64,000 nt of DNA from Scleroderma bovista. Its lineage: Eukaryota; Basidiomycota; Agaricomycetes; Boletales; Sclerodermataceae. The stretch lies in contig JAYMGJ010000157.1 in assembly GCA_037178675.1 (NCBI GenBank), positions 1 through 64,000 on the forward strand, in the 5' to 3' direction. Both the position numbers and the translations under genes were made by a program. Numbering within the stretch: the first letter of the stretch is position 1; every line of letters starts with the position of its first letter. The notes under the pieces are model-generated. The model was not told where the DNA came from and searched no databases. It was given only the letters and a program-made list of their open reading frames with translations. Below are positions 13,601-26,509 of the stretch, one piece after another.

Positions 13601-13665
13601 CGAAGAATCTGATACAGCTCCATCAAGAAAAGTCTTATGGTCAGATCACCATTCGGATTAAATAG
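10647..13665 (+). CDS. REC8: Meiotic cohesin subunit REC8 (Rad21/Rec8 kleisin)
   Basis: Alpha-kleisin that closes the Smc1-Smc3 ring in meiosis. The start MFFSPDLLSKRDSGFGLLW followed by LAATLG is the Rec8-type N-terminal kleisin domain. It continues through LALRLSSNLLVGAARVYKAK and DIFMTDVTTCFNSLKR. Early exons: 10647-10702, 10762-10917, an 11-nt microexon 10978-10988, 11038-11161, 11213-11282, then from 11336. The middle is Ser/Asp-rich. A conserved block, RLVLDCRIELTDEELK, lies near 12160-12208. The last exons carry the C-terminal winged helix (LTFDDVVPKASSTAHVAAAA, then LYHC, GTKNLIQLHQE) and end at TAG 13663. The middle splice sites (about 11780-11860, 12730-12860) are uncertain. Rec8 rather than mitotic Rad21/Scc1 is inferred from the N-terminal wording. 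Confidence 0.88.
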
Positions 13666-14007
13666 GGCAGCCCAGTTTACTTAAAATTACCCATGTTGAT
13701 CAAACACCCCTGAGACAAAAACGATGTCGTTCTTCTTGACAAAATACAATATAGAACGTTGAAGTAACCACGCGTACTCCCTGAGTTCGAGCCAGACTCT
13801 TCATAAGTCGATTATACCTTTCTTCCTGGAGTGGCCTTCATACCCGTGGGATCTTTGCGTATGACGGTTGTAGTCCAAATTTGGTAGTAGCAGGGGGCGA
13901 AGTGTGGTCCCTTCAGGGCTGTAACAACTGGTACTGAACCACACTCTTCTCCTTACGACGAAACACGTCGCAATCGACGCAGCTGGAAAAACGATACTGC
14001 AGGCACC
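13666..14007. other. intergenic, no gene recognised
   Basis: 342 bp between two genes on the same strand. It holds the REC8 3' region and the promoter of the V-ATPase E gene. I see no RNA gene or repeat. Confidence 0.5.
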
Positions 14008-14969
14008 ATGGCATCACGACCACTCAACGATGATGAGGTTCTGAGCGAGATGAACAAGATGGTAGATGTCGCTTGGATCGATACCTCGGCTCCGTGTATC
14101 TAACTGAGCCGTACTACAGGTCGCCTTCATCAAACAAGAAGCCATGGAGAAGGCACGAGAGATTAAAGTCAAAGCCGATGAGGAATTTGCTATCGAAAAG
14201 GTACACCAGCGTCACCCACTTTATGACGACTCTTTGAACTGGACCTGGCTAGGCCAAACTCGTGAAGCAAGAACAACAATCCATTGATGCACTGCATGAA
14301 AAGAGGCGGAAGGGTGTTGAGACTGCACAGAAGATGTTCGTGCTCATTAGTACCACACTGGATTTCGACCGTTTACACTCTCGCACAGTGCCCAGTCAAA
14401 CCTCACGAACAAATCGCGGCTGCAAATTCTCCACCGCAGAGAGGAGCAGTTACAGAGTCTGTTCGAGATCTCACGGGAGGAGGTCGCGAGGTTCGAGGAG
14501 GATGAAGGTCGATACTCGCAATTCCTCGAGGGTGCCATTCTACAGGGCTATCTTCAACTTCTGGAGCCCAAAGTAACTCTTTTTTCCCGTGAACAGGATG
14601 TCGAACTCGTGCACAAAGCAGGAGCTGCGGCCGCCGAAACATATACCCAGATAAGTGGTCGAGTTGTTGCGCTTGAGGTGCAAGCAACCCTGAACAGTGA
14701 CGGGTATGTCCATGGAGTGATTGAGCCAACAGTGTTGTAAGTATGAACGTGTTATTTTCTAGCGCTGGTGGTGTCAAGCTTGCCAACGGTAACAAGCGAA
14801 TAACGATCGATAATACGCTAGACGAGCGTCTGAGGCTTCTTGAAGACAAGGTTTGCAATATCAACGCGATGCCTTCTTTTTCTGATTCGGGCCCTTCACT
14901 CCTCAGATGCTTCCAGAAATCAGAGCAGATCTCTTTGGACCCAACGAGAACAGGAAGTTCTACACATAA
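14008..14969 (+). CDS. VMA4: V-type proton ATPase subunit E
   Basis: Peripheral-stalk subunit of the vacuolar H+-ATPase; with subunit G it links the V1 head to the membrane sector. Exons 14008-14061, 14120-14200, 14253-14335, 14389-14703, 14763-14850 and 14907-14969 give 227 residues, the usual family length. The N-terminal half is a long charged helix (DEVLSEMNKMVAFIKQEAME, then KADEEFAIEKAKLVKQE). The C-terminal domain has RRILQ-type and LEPKVTLFSREQDVELV segments. It finishes with ITIDNTLDERLRLLEDK and MLPEIRADLFGPNENRKFY, the family signature. All five intron phases close exactly. Confidence 0.96.
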
Positions 14970-15107
14970 TCTACCATGATACACACATCGAAGTAGTTAG
15001 CATCCAAATGTGTACCTGCGCACAATTCTTCGCGTATGTATGTAGTAGCTTTTTTAAGCTTGAGTGCGTTGAATACTACAACTGGAGAAAAAAATATGCG
15101 CATTCAA

Positions 15108-15178
15108 TGCATTAAGAGGGAATCGAACCCCCGGCGGGTCGATGGCAACGACCCAGGTTACCACTACCCCATTAATGC
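15108..15178 (-). tRNA. tRNA-Gly (anticodon GCC)
   Basis: Read on the minus strand, 71 nt fold as a complete cloverleaf. The acceptor stem GCATTAA pairs fully with TTAATGC. The D arm is GGGT/ACCT with loop AGTGGTA. The anticodon stem GGTCG/CGACC encloses the loop TTGCCAT, so the anticodon is GCC. The variable loop is 4 nt, the T arm is GGGGG/CCCTC with loop TTCGATT, and the discriminator is A. No intron. It sits 62 bp upstream of the IDI1 start, in opposite orientation. Confidence 0.96.
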
Positions 15179-15240
15179 GACGAAAACACTTCGCATGACA
15201 GTCAACATAGTCTTGCAGCCTTACACAAGATCCACCGATC

Positions 15241-16301
<1,061 letters not shown>

Positions 16302-17441
16302 TATCGAAAGGTATGAGCATTCGCGTACTAGATGGCCGATATCCTTAGAAGATACAGCCGAAGCATTTTAGGAATGGACCTGAAATAATTGACTGCTAAG
16401 CTCATGTGGAAATGCTTGTAGCCCACGGAAAGTGGAACATAGCGAATGAAATGGAAAGTATACAGTACTTAGGTGACGGACATGACGGAAACGTCCTAGG
16501 AGATCCCTATAGTCCGTTCGAGCTCCGCCAGTCGAGAGCGACCGCACAGGAAACCTGGCTTCATCGCCGTTTGCGAAGCCGAACCTTCAAGCTTCATGAA
16601 CGCTAGTTTTGGCCTGTCACTTCACGAGTTATGTTATGCATGCACTAGCTGTGTTACTGGCCACGATAGTACTCGTGCGCAGTCTTGGATTCCTCGTGCT
16701 GATCAGCAATCTGATCGATCTGTACAATATTATGGCACATCAACTCGAAATCTTGACATCGGGCTCACGCGTGCAATTACTGTAACTTCATGTAATCGCT
16801 TGGGAATTCTTCTTGATCAAGCAGGCATTAGGGGTTCTGTTTACAACAATCCACTGCAAGTAAAAGTACTCTCTGCGTTACCAGCATCCTTTTGTGGGCT
16901 GTATGACATTTGATGTGGGCGCGTTTCCCGCTCGAAGTCCGCTCAATCCCAGCGCTCACACATCCAGTTTGAATGTAGCGTGGCGGATGTAATCTAAACC
17001 ATTCGGAGGGGGTTATGCGCTCTGGTCACCCCATCGAGATCCACCGCGAGCGAATCAAGGGCACAAATATTGGCCCGGTCTTCTGTTTCCGCAGATAAAA
17101 TACTTCCTGAGCTAATCTAGCACGACCACCTCTTACCTGTGAAGTTCTCTACCAATTTAGGCGGACACGCCGTGCTACAATGCTCGTGGAACTGGCCAAT
17201 GCCTCATGTTCTTATCATGGAACCTATTCACAGGAAAGGGGACCACTGGCAATGTAAGGAATGAGGCGTACACATAATTGCAGGATCAACCTTGCGGCAT
17301 TGAATGCATGTGGCATGCTAGAAATGGTCGAAGGTCTAGGCGAAAATAGGACTGTATTAAGTAAAATGGATCTTACATTGTGAATTATACCATACAAATG
17401 TCCCCAGTGCGACCGTTGATCGCAAACTGCAATATATACTT
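16302..17441. other. intergenic, no gene recognised
   Basis: 1.14 kb between the 3' ends of two convergent genes. Short frames such as 16596-16913 (+) and 17224-17502 (-) have no recognisable domain. The latter overlaps the 3' end of the neighbouring minus-strand gene in another frame. Confidence 0.5.
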
Positions 17442-18852
17442 TCAACCCCGGCCGTTCCGTGAATTGGTTCGCGAGCGTATGCGCGGTCCTCTGAAAACCC
17501 ATATCTCTCTCCTGGTTCCAAATCCAAATATACCTACTCGTGGCAGATGAAGAGTGGCCTCGAGTTTATACCCCATTTGGCTTATTTCCTGGAACGTGTG
17601 CGAAACAAAAACGTCTCTATCCAGGTTGTGTGCTTGGGGAGTGAATAAGATGAAAAAGGTGAGGGACAGTAAAGACGCATCCACAAACCTCCCAATGCAT
17701 TTCGCTTCAGTTCGACTGTGTAGATCTCCCCTTCACTCGCGGCATCATGAGCAATCTTGTATGGCCATGCAGTGCGTAAACGGGAACCTAGTTGTTCCCC
17801 GATACGACGCGGCGGTCGGATGAGGGTGATCTTATGACCCGATCGTGACAAATATGCCACGAAAAAGTGGGAGTCCTCGTCTTGTCTGACATCTTTAAAG
17901 ATAAGCTGGGGGTACTGTAGTGGCTGAGTACGATGAGCTAAATGTAGAACGGAAGGTCATACCGCATATCCGTTGTTTATCGAGGTCAGGTACTGGTATC
18001 CCTGTTCGTAAAGTACAGTCAGAACCTCAAATATTGCACACGGACTGAACGAACACGGCGTGATAAGCAGTTGAATAGTTCTGATATCATTCTGTGGACA
18101 CTTAAGGTGCATTAGCGGAGGTCGTAGGACTGGGATACACTCTCACGTGAGGGCTTCCGGACCTGTTGCACTCCATGGGTTCTTGGGGAAAGTCACGCGC
18201 CAGGAGTGGTTGGTTGTGATCTCAATGGATACCCCGTGGGGCCACATAGGCAGTAAGCGTTCTCGGATCTCATCCAGGGTGTCCTGGTAGGCGATATTTC
18301 CCAGGCGGAGTTCATTTGACCCATGGAACGAGACAAACATGTGGTCTTGTTAGGTCCAAAGGGGTCAGGAGTGTCACAGGCAGAAAGAAGGTGCTAGTTA
18401 CCAGGTAGAAATGCAGGATTGGAGTTTGTCCGTGTGCGGGTCATCGGAGCTAGCCTTTGGCGTACTTCTGATTCGGTTCTCGTCCTGACGAGAGGTGCCG
18501 CAGAGACAGACTCTGAGCGTGCTACACCATTCTTCTTCAAAGCCGGCTTCAGTGGAGTTTTCTCTGAGGGGGGCGGGGGTTTAGCTGATGCAGTTCGCTT
18601 TGGTCGTCTGGTTTTCTGTGTGTCTGCATCTGGTGGTATGAAAGGAGGGTTGTGGCCATTGGATGGTAATCCCCCCAGCTGGGGGAACGCGTGCTTCTCT
18701 CTTAACCAGGGATCCGTGTGGGAGGGACTCAAAGGAACTTGAGCGCTGGGGTGGTTGAACCGTGGTTGCTGCTGGGAGTAATGTGGAGGGATGTAGGTGT
18801 GGTATGGCTGACCATGGTACGGATAGTTCGCAGCAGGAAAGTTATTGTGCAT
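17442..18852 (-). CDS. conserved fungal protein of unknown function
   Basis: Minus-strand exons 18852-18402, 18345-18147, 18044-17963, 17923-17689 and 17614-17442 close in phase at 379 residues. The first 150 residues are Pro/Tyr/His-rich and low-complexity (NYPYHGQPYHTYIPPHY), with a basic patch RRPKRTASAKPP. The rest is a folded domain: HMFVSFHGSNELRLGNIAY, then LLPMWPHGVSIEITTNHSW, VLTVLYEQGYQYLTSIN, FFVAYLSRSGHKITLIRPP and FQEISQMGYKLEATLHL. I recall proteins of this layout in many basidiomycetes without an assigned function. No catalytic motif is visible. It is head-to-head with MPC1 across 364 bp. Confidence 0.75.
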
Positions 18853-19216
18853 GGTGGTGCTTGGGGTGCCACTGGGGGGTTGGAAGTTGAGAAGATCGGG
18901 CCTACAACTTAATGTAGGACAAGGGAGAGTAAGGACCATGGAACACACGAAGTATGTCCGCAACGTGTACACTCTTCATTGCCATTCCTGGCAGACGAGG
19001 GCACTATCAAGACGCCCACCAGTCACCGTCGTCCAGGGCTAGCCACGCTGGAATGCTCGACGCTCTCTCGATATCGCCGCGAAGACCAGTTGCTTGCCGT
19101 CGACAGTAGGACCGACTCGGGGAGGAGGAAGCCAGTATGTGACTCGGAACCCAGGTCATGTGACCCATTTAAGTCTGTAACGTCGAGAGTCGAAATTTCT
19201 ACTTCGTTCGGTTGTG

Positions 19217-19826
19217 ATGGCCTCGACGTTCTTCACCTGGCTGCGCTCACCAGCAGCCCGCGATTATTTCTTCAGTCAGTCACATCTATGTTGTTTCCAT
19301 TCCCACAGCATACTCACCGCCTTCCAGGCACTCATTTCTGGGGACCAGTTCGTGTTTCTTCATGTCTGCATTCGTGTCCAACTCTCCTCCCAGGTCGCCA
19401 ACTGGGGTCTCCCGTTGGCTGCAATGGCTGACCTGCGCAAGGATGAGGAAGTCATTTCAGGGACTATGACTACTGCCCTTGCGCTCTACTCGTACGTCCA
19501 ATTTCATGCCGGTGACACGTCATTTGACCGCAACCTAGGATGGTTTTCATGCGCTTCGGTAACTAATCTTAGCGGCTTCAGTCATGATCACATCTATTGA
19601 TATCTTCACAGCTTGGAGGGTCCAGCCTCGGAACTACTTGCTGTTTGCATGTCATGCTGCAAACGCAACAGCTCAGTCCGTTCAGGATGTCCGCTTCGTG
19701 AAATACTGGCATTTCGGCGGCCGGGAGAGCAAGTATGAACCGGCCAGTGGTGATGTTAAGGGTCCTGTATCGGAGGCCATCGAAGCAGCGAGACAAGACA
19801 GTAAAATAGCTTCGGAGACTAAGTAG
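19217..19826 (+). CDS. MPC1: Mitochondrial pyruvate carrier subunit 1
   Basis: Inner-membrane subunit that, with MPC2-type partners, imports pyruvate into the mitochondrial matrix. Exons 19217-19274, 19328-19347, 19394-19491, 19539-19558 and 19612-19826 close in phase at 136 residues. The family signature is clear: [20 protein letters not shown], then SGTMTTALALYSMVFMRFAW, then VQPRNYLLFACHAANATAQ. Two exons are only 20 nt long. The C-terminal tail (KYEPASGDVKGPVSEAIEAA) is an extension typical of fungal members. It ends 98 bp from the convergent DNA ligase gene. Confidence 0.96.
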
Positions 19827-19924
19827 AGGACTACCAGGTATGCGTCCCTCCCTGATGCTCACTGTACCGTCCACTAACAGCAACCTGGCGAAGATACCCT
19901 CTGTAGCTAGCATATGCCCAACTG

Positions 19925-22900
19925 TCACCAAAATCCATCATCTCCGCCGTCGTGCCCCCTGTTCTTACCTGCCCGGCTTTGAGCAAGCGCCTGGCGCTCA
20001 TACATCTCTGCAATCTGAACATATTTAGATGACATAGTCCGACTGATTGAGGCGAACTCACTTGTTCTGGACCTGTAGCGTCGTCGGCCGATTTATCGTC
20101 TCTCGCCCGAATGAAGCGGGGGAAACGTAGTGAAACACCCCTTTCATCAACCTTGCGGCTTCCACTTGAGCCACTGTCACACAACGTGAAATTCGACCAC
20201 CTACCAGACCCTGAGCAGCGGTGTAAATCGGACTAAGGCTAAGATCCGCCGTGAGCACCTCCCACACCACCTTGGGCTCAAACCATATGTCAGGTTTCGC
20301 CCCGCCAGCCTTCACATCACCACGTGGTTTCTGCATTTCCAGTGGCCGGAGGGCATCCCAATGAGCCTGCAGCACTTCCTCGCTGAATCCAGTCCCAATC
20401 TTACAGATAGTTTGATACTCTTCGGAGTCAGCGTCGTAGCACGCAAGAAGGAATGCGCCGTAGACGTTCGTGCGTTTACCTTTGCCATAGTAACCTCCTA
20501 CGACGACTAGATCGAGGGAGTCCCCAACTCCAGCAAGATAATCTTTCTTGAGCTGATGGAGTTGTCAAGGAAGGCAACGCCGTAGCGATGGAACTTACCT
20601 TTAGCCAGTTTACACTACGTCGGCTTGGCTCATAGTAACTGGCATCACTCTGCAACATTTTGACCATGAGGCCTTCGCACCCATCCTTGACGCTTTCTTC
20701 CAGGAATGCTTGGATTTCATCGGTCGACTCCCCATCGGAATATTTAGCGAAGTCAAATTCCCCTGGCACGATCTGGAAATGCTTTCGCAGGAGTTCTCGC
20801 CGTTCACAGAGCGGCCGCCGAAGTAGGGGCTGGAAACGTTCAAATTTGTCACGCCATGAAACGGAGTTTGATATGCCCATACCTCCCCGTTTAAGTACAG
20901 AAGATCAAAGGCGAACAGACAGACACGGACTTGGATATCTTCAACTTTGACGTCCTTGCGCTTGCGCTTGCTGAGCTCCTGAAATGGCATGAGCTTTCCC
21001 GTCGTTTTTTCGATGGCGACGGCTTCTGCATCGAGCACAAACGACTTCGTGTCCGGTTTGATGCACTTAATAGTACTTCAGGCGTATGTCTGGCGTTAAA
21101 CATTGAATGCTTACATGTGGGAGTTGCTCCACCAGATCTGGATATTTCTTGCTCATGTCCTCGGAATTCCTGCTGAACACGCCAATGGTCCCATCCTCCA
21201 GCCTGTGGACTTGTGCACGTTCACCATCATACTTGTATTCGCAAGTGAAGTGTTTATTTTCGAAGCGATCCAGGACTTCACCGATGGCTTTGGTCGGCTT
21301 GGCAAGCATAGGTTTCAAAGGTACACCTGGTGTGAGTTTGCAGGTGTCCCGCAGGGTAGAGATCCCATGGGTGAGGAGAGCCGGTATGACGAGGTCGTAA
21401 GTAGGCAGTTCACTGTTGATAAGCGCTCAGCTTCCGCGTATGCCCCACGGTGAGCAGAACGGACCTATAAACAGACTTCATAATACCAGCAGCCTCTTCG
21501 AGCCGACTAGCTAGCTTCTCCTTGCTCCACTTCTTTCCATCTGCAGGAAATGTCGAGCCCAACGTTGAAAACATGCTAAGGAGAGCCCACCTTTCTCCGC
21601 CAGGATAGCTGCATGAGCCAATGCAACAAGCACCGTCCTCTCGGCATTCCCTATTCGGAGTTTGCCTTCCAAGCTACGGACAATATATTTTGCCTCCACA
21701 TCCTTACACGCTGCAAGGAGCTTCGTGATGATCGAAACCTTTTTAGCTTGGGACTAACGGGGATGAGGAACGATACACTTCGACCAATCTTTTGCTTACT
21801 GAATGGCCAGTGGACTGCGCAATTTCTCGCAGGTTGGTAAAGACGAAGGGAACAGTTAAAGGCTTCGGTTTGAAGAGTGTCTTTTGACTGTTCTTGGAGT
21901 TCTTTGGAGAACATCATCATCCACATGGTCCTGGGCTAGTATGCGCTTACAAACCATTGCTACGAGACCAAGATCTCCGTCTTTCTTGAGTTCTGCTTTC
22001 AGAGTCGATATACTACGGCCGGTGGACTCGCTAATAGCCTTGATCAGAAGGCTTTCTCCGATTCCTAACTCCACACCGACATAGTCTGGACACAGCTTTG
22101 GATGATGTTAGTCTCAAATTGACTTGGTAGTATTATGGTGTTACCCGGTTGATGCACAGATAGACAGCTTGCAAAAGGGAATTTGAGTCATTTTTGGCAC
22201 TACGCTGAATGACAAGGAGGAAAAAGCTAGTAAGCAAAGAAGTTTTTTCCAAACGTTTCGTCGTGGCTTCAATGAGGGAGAAAGTGTTGGCAAGAGAGGC
22301 ATACGGCACGCTGAACAGAGGGTTGAGCATGATGTGGATGTATCGAGCGATACTGCATACGGGCTTCCTGCTTTCCAACCTCCTTTGATATCCACTTCGG
22401 CTATCCGTAACAGAGCTTCTTCAGCGCTTAAGTACGGTAAGTCTCGCCAGAACAAGACGAGAAAGCAAGGTCTTACTTCCGGGTAGCATCATCATCGTCC
22501 TCTGACTCGACTGGACTTTCGTCGGCCACTTCTTCTTCCCCCTTGTCTTCTTGCGGCAAAGGCGGCGGAGCAGCTGTCTTGATTGCACCCTTGACCTTGA
22601 CATCTGAGGGTGGCGTACCACCCCTGGAACTTGGTGGTGCTGACAGCAATGTCAGAAATAGTATCTATGAGGGGGCTGGAGGTGCTCACCGGAGGTAGGT
22701 GGTAAGGACTCGCCTTCGTTCTCGTCGTCCGACTCGACTATTCGTCGACGCTTGGAAGTGGACAGCGGAGGTGAAGCTGCATGGTCTTGGTAAAGTATGG
22801 CCGTGAAAACGCGGTATATGGACATACCTTCCCGTTTCGGCGAGGTTGGCCCCTTTGAATCTGTTCTTTCCGTCAGCACTTGTAGAGATTGCTTTGCAGG

Positions 22901-23056
22901 TTACTGACTTGAACTGCTAGGTCCATTATCACAGACAGCCTCTACCCTCTCTTCCTTCTCCTCCCTCGGTGGTGGTGGCTCTTTTCGCTTCTTCCCTTTC
23001 CACATCTCTGCGAGACTCGACTGCTGCGGGGGAGCTGGCTTGGCGTTTTTGGGCAT
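19925..23056 (-). CDS. LIG1: ATP-dependent DNA ligase I (Cdc9-type)
   Basis: Seals Okazaki fragments and repair nicks. A multi-exon minus-strand gene; the ends and several exons are clear, but not every splice site. The chosen start [19 protein letters not shown] includes a PIP-box-like QSSLAEMW near the N terminus, as expected for PCNA binding. The adenylation domain carries motif [11 protein letters not shown] near 21,230, then [21 protein letters not shown] motif [12 protein letters not shown] (motif IV) and SVNWLKVS (motif V). The OB fold has [20 protein letters not shown]. The C terminus reads [36 protein letters not shown] and GGDDGFW. The same frame extends upstream to an ATG at 23200 and adds an Arg/Ser-rich leader, so a second, mitochondrial form is possible. 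It shares a 260-bp divergent promoter with RPS11. Confidence 0.93.
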
Positions 23057-23316
23057 CTCGAAGAATTTCCCTGCAAGCAGTGAGCAGGGAATACAGAACG
23101 TAGAAGATGGACAAGAGCACACCGAGTGTCTGCTGTCTGCCCATGAGCCTATACGTGACGCGACCGACTTGGCGCGCAATGAGCATGCGCGTGACGCCAC
23201 AAGTCACAAGTCACATTACTCACGTGCTTTTATCCGGCATTTGCCGGTCACTGTGCAGTTTCAGACGGTGGCTTGGCTCATCGTTGTTCTCCTCGTCCCA
23301 AAGAAACAAGCCCAAC

Positions 23317-24047
23317 ATGGCCGAGCAGGTTCACACACATCTGTTGTCCGTTTCTGCAAGCTGCTGACCCTCCTTCAGATCGAGAAGGCTTACCAGAAGC
23401 AGCACCTTTTCCAAAACGCTAAATCACGCGGTATGAGAGCATATTCCATATCCCGAACTCAAGTGAGACTCATGTACGTCCTACTGGTGACCAAAAGGCG
23501 GCAAGTCAACGAAGGACAAGCGATGGTACAAGGACGTTGGGCTTGGTTTCAAGACGCCCCCCGAGGCAATCCAGGGCACCTATATTGGTATGGCGGGAGT
23601 GTGGTACCGTCTAAAGGAGTCTGATCCCAGCTGGCCGTGACAGACAAAAAGTGCCCATTCACTGGCAACGTTTCCATCCGCGGTCGTATCCTAACGGGTA
23701 AAGTCATCTCGACCAAGATGACGCGGACGATTGTCATCCGTAGGGACTACCTACACTACATCCCGAAATATCGTGCGTCTTATGGAAGCTTCCGACTGGC
23801 GAATGCTAACCAACTCGCAGACCGTTATGAAAAGAGACATAAGAACTTGGCTGCTCATGTTTCCCCCGCTTTCCGTGTTGAGGTTGGTGATACCGTGACA
23901 GTGGGTAGGTGACACGATCTTGCATTTGTCCGTATGCTTAGCCACCGTGCCAAAGGCCAATGTCGACCACTGTCGAAGACTGTTCGGTTCAATGTGTTGC
24001 GAGTGGCGAAGAACAAGGCGACATCCAAGACCTTTGGCAAGTTCTGA
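23317..24047 (+). CDS. RPS11: 40S ribosomal protein uS17 (S11)
   Basis: Small-subunit ribosomal protein. Exons 23317-23328, 23379-23430, 23498-23587, 23644-23772, 23821-23904 and 23956-24047 close in phase at 152 residues, close to the usual 155. The first exon has only four codons (MAEQ), a common pattern in fungal ribosomal protein genes. Signature segments are [53 protein letters not shown] and [19 protein letters not shown]. The gene ends in [15 protein letters not shown]. Confidence 0.96.
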
Positions 24048-24408
24048 GGGCAGTCCCGAGTGTCGTAGTATTATTGAGCATCTGCATGATTATCCCTCTC
24101 ATGTTGCACTATGGCTAGCATTCAAAAACGAGATTATGCGCTTCTATTCTGTTTGAGTAGCACGGTGCTATCAGGCCGTAGAGGTATCACGATACAAACA
24201 AGTGCACAAACAATGAAGTGCATGAACCGACATCGCGTGGTCTTGGCTTGGCCACATCCACTGCAACTCTCCTCCATCGGCTGTTTTCTCGACGTCCAAG
24301 CTGGCTCCAACACTCCTCTCTGTCCTAACCTCGAAGTTCTCCAGGTCAAGGGCTCCTACTTTACAGTCCCAGCTAGGCTCCCCTCCAGCGGAGTCCCAGA
24401 CCCCATCG
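24048..24408. other. intergenic, promoter of PPZ-type phosphatase
   Basis: 361 bp between RPS11 and the phosphatase gene, same strand. No further gene or repeat seen. Confidence 0.4.
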
Positions 24409-26066
24409 ATGGGTCAACAGCAATCCAAAAAGTCCAAGAAGGGCGGCAAGGAGAAGGAGGTAGACATCAGCCAGGATGACCCATTGCCTGACATTTCCGA
24501 CTCACCGCCTCATCCCAATTTACATCGGACAACAGCTCACCCCAATCTCGCCCAAAGCGCCGCCCATGAATATGACGCTGTGCGAAATGGACCACTTCCT
24601 GCTCTTCCGGAGCCGCATGACGGAATTGCAGGGGGAAACGACACTGGATCGTTTGGGTCACCAAACATGCACCCTTCCAACATCAACCTCCCCCCGAATA
24701 ATGTCGTTTCTTCCTTGCACCCAGGCTCGGCGCCTTCGTATTCGACTCAGTCTGTGAAACCTTCTCCTGCACCCCTTGACATACCCTCCACGCAAACTAT
24801 TCTTTCAAATTCGTTTCCTTCGTCTTTCACGCCAGGATCGACTGCCAGCAGTTTCCCCCTGAACGATACTATGAACCCTTCAGGGAATGGAGGGAAGGAT
24901 AAGATAAAGCCATTCGACATAGACGATATGATACAACGTCTTTTGGAGGCTGGTTACACTGGAAAGGTTAGCAAGTCGTTGTGTCTGAAAAACACAGAGA
25001 TTGTGGCCATTTGCCAAACAGCCCGCGAGATCTTCCTCAGCCAGCCCACCCTTATTGAGCTGTCTCCACCCGTGAAAATCGTTGGTGACGTCCATGGACA
25101 ATACTCTGACCTCATACGCTTGTTCGAGATGTGCGGCTTCCCCCCCGCAGCAAACTACCTTTTCCTTGGCGACTACGTGGATCGAGGCAAGCAAAGCCTG
25201 GAGACAATTTTACTACTTCTATGCTACAAGATCAAGTTTCCGGAGAACTTCTTCCTTCTTCGAGGTAATCATGAATGTGCGAACGTGACACGAGGTTCGT
25301 TGATGTTCGCCCAACTATCATTCGTCTTTAATGATATTCATTCAGTGTATGGATTTTACGACGAGTGCAAGCGAAGATGTAACATCAAGACGTGGAAAAC
25401 ATTCATAGATGTCTTCAACTGTTTGCCTATCGCAGCTGTTGTCGCTTCAAAAATCTTTTGCGTACATGGTGGATTGTCACCATCATTACACTCGATGGAC
25501 GACATCAAACGTATACAGCGACCCACGGATGTGCCTGATTATGGCCTCCTGAATGACTTGCTGTGGTCTGATCCATCAGATACCGCACTAGACTGGGAGG
25601 ACAACGAACGTGGTGTCAGTTATTGCTTTGGCAAGGCAGTTATCAACGATTTTTTGGTGCGATACGACATGGATTTGATTTGTCGTGCACACATGGTCGT
25701 GGAGGATGGCTATGAATTCTGGAACGATCGGACTCTAGTCACCGTTTTTAGTGCTCCAAATTATTGTGGCGGTAAGTCACGGTACTTCCTTCACTGCGTT
25801 ACACATACTCAATAACGTGCAGAATTCGACAACTACGGTGCTTGCATGAGGTCCGTAGATGATGATTTGTAGCCCTTCGCTTCTTATACTTGGTTTTCAG
25901 CGTATCGGAGGATCTGTTGTGTGCATTTGAACTACTGAAACCCCTAGATGGCCCTGCCTTGCGGAAAGAAATGACCAAGGCAAAACGGAAGAGGTATGTA
26001 TCTTTCCATTTCCTTGGCAAATGTCACTGTAAAACCTGTTCTAGTTTAATGGCAACCACGACATGA
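24409..26066 (+). CDS. Ser/Thr protein phosphatase PP-Z
   Basis: PPP-family phosphatase of the fungal PPZ group, linked in yeast to cation homeostasis and cell integrity. Exons 24409-25294, 25346-25771, 25823-25850, 25901-25993 and 26045-26066 give 484 residues. The N terminus MGQQQSKK starts with Met-Gly, a likely N-myristoylation site. About 165 disordered Ser/Pro/Asn residues follow, typical of PPZ but not of PP1. The catalytic domain has [66 protein letters not shown] and [12 protein letters not shown], with all metal ligands intact. The 51-nt intron at 25295-25345 is a multiple of three without a stop, so retention would insert 17 residues right after the GNHE loop. Confidence 0.95.
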
Positions 26067-26509
26067 ATGTCAACGGCCTGTGTTACGCCACTTCTTGGAA
26101 GGATGGCTTCGCAACAAGCAAGCTATTCATCGGACCTATTCCGTCTATCGACCGCATCATCTCTACAGCATTGATGGACAGTGACATGTCACTGATCCCA
26201 ACGTTTGCACTAGGCTGTCCTTACTCTCACTCACATCTTGATCGTTACCCATACACTCCTCTCCCTTTGAACCGCTTTGTCGTTGCACGCTCGTTCTGTT
26301 GGAGGTACAAATTTGTAATTCTTTACATTCGTCGATTCTTCTCTCCTAACGTACGGTTCCTCCTTTCCTTCAGCGTTCTCCGGGTCCCGCCCTTTGTCAA
26401 TGGTTTTAGGATCAGTATTTAAACCATCGCATATTTGCTTGTTTGTGCTATATGGTATTGCAGCAACTTGAACACCAACCAGAATGAGGGAGATTACTTT
26501 TTATGTATT

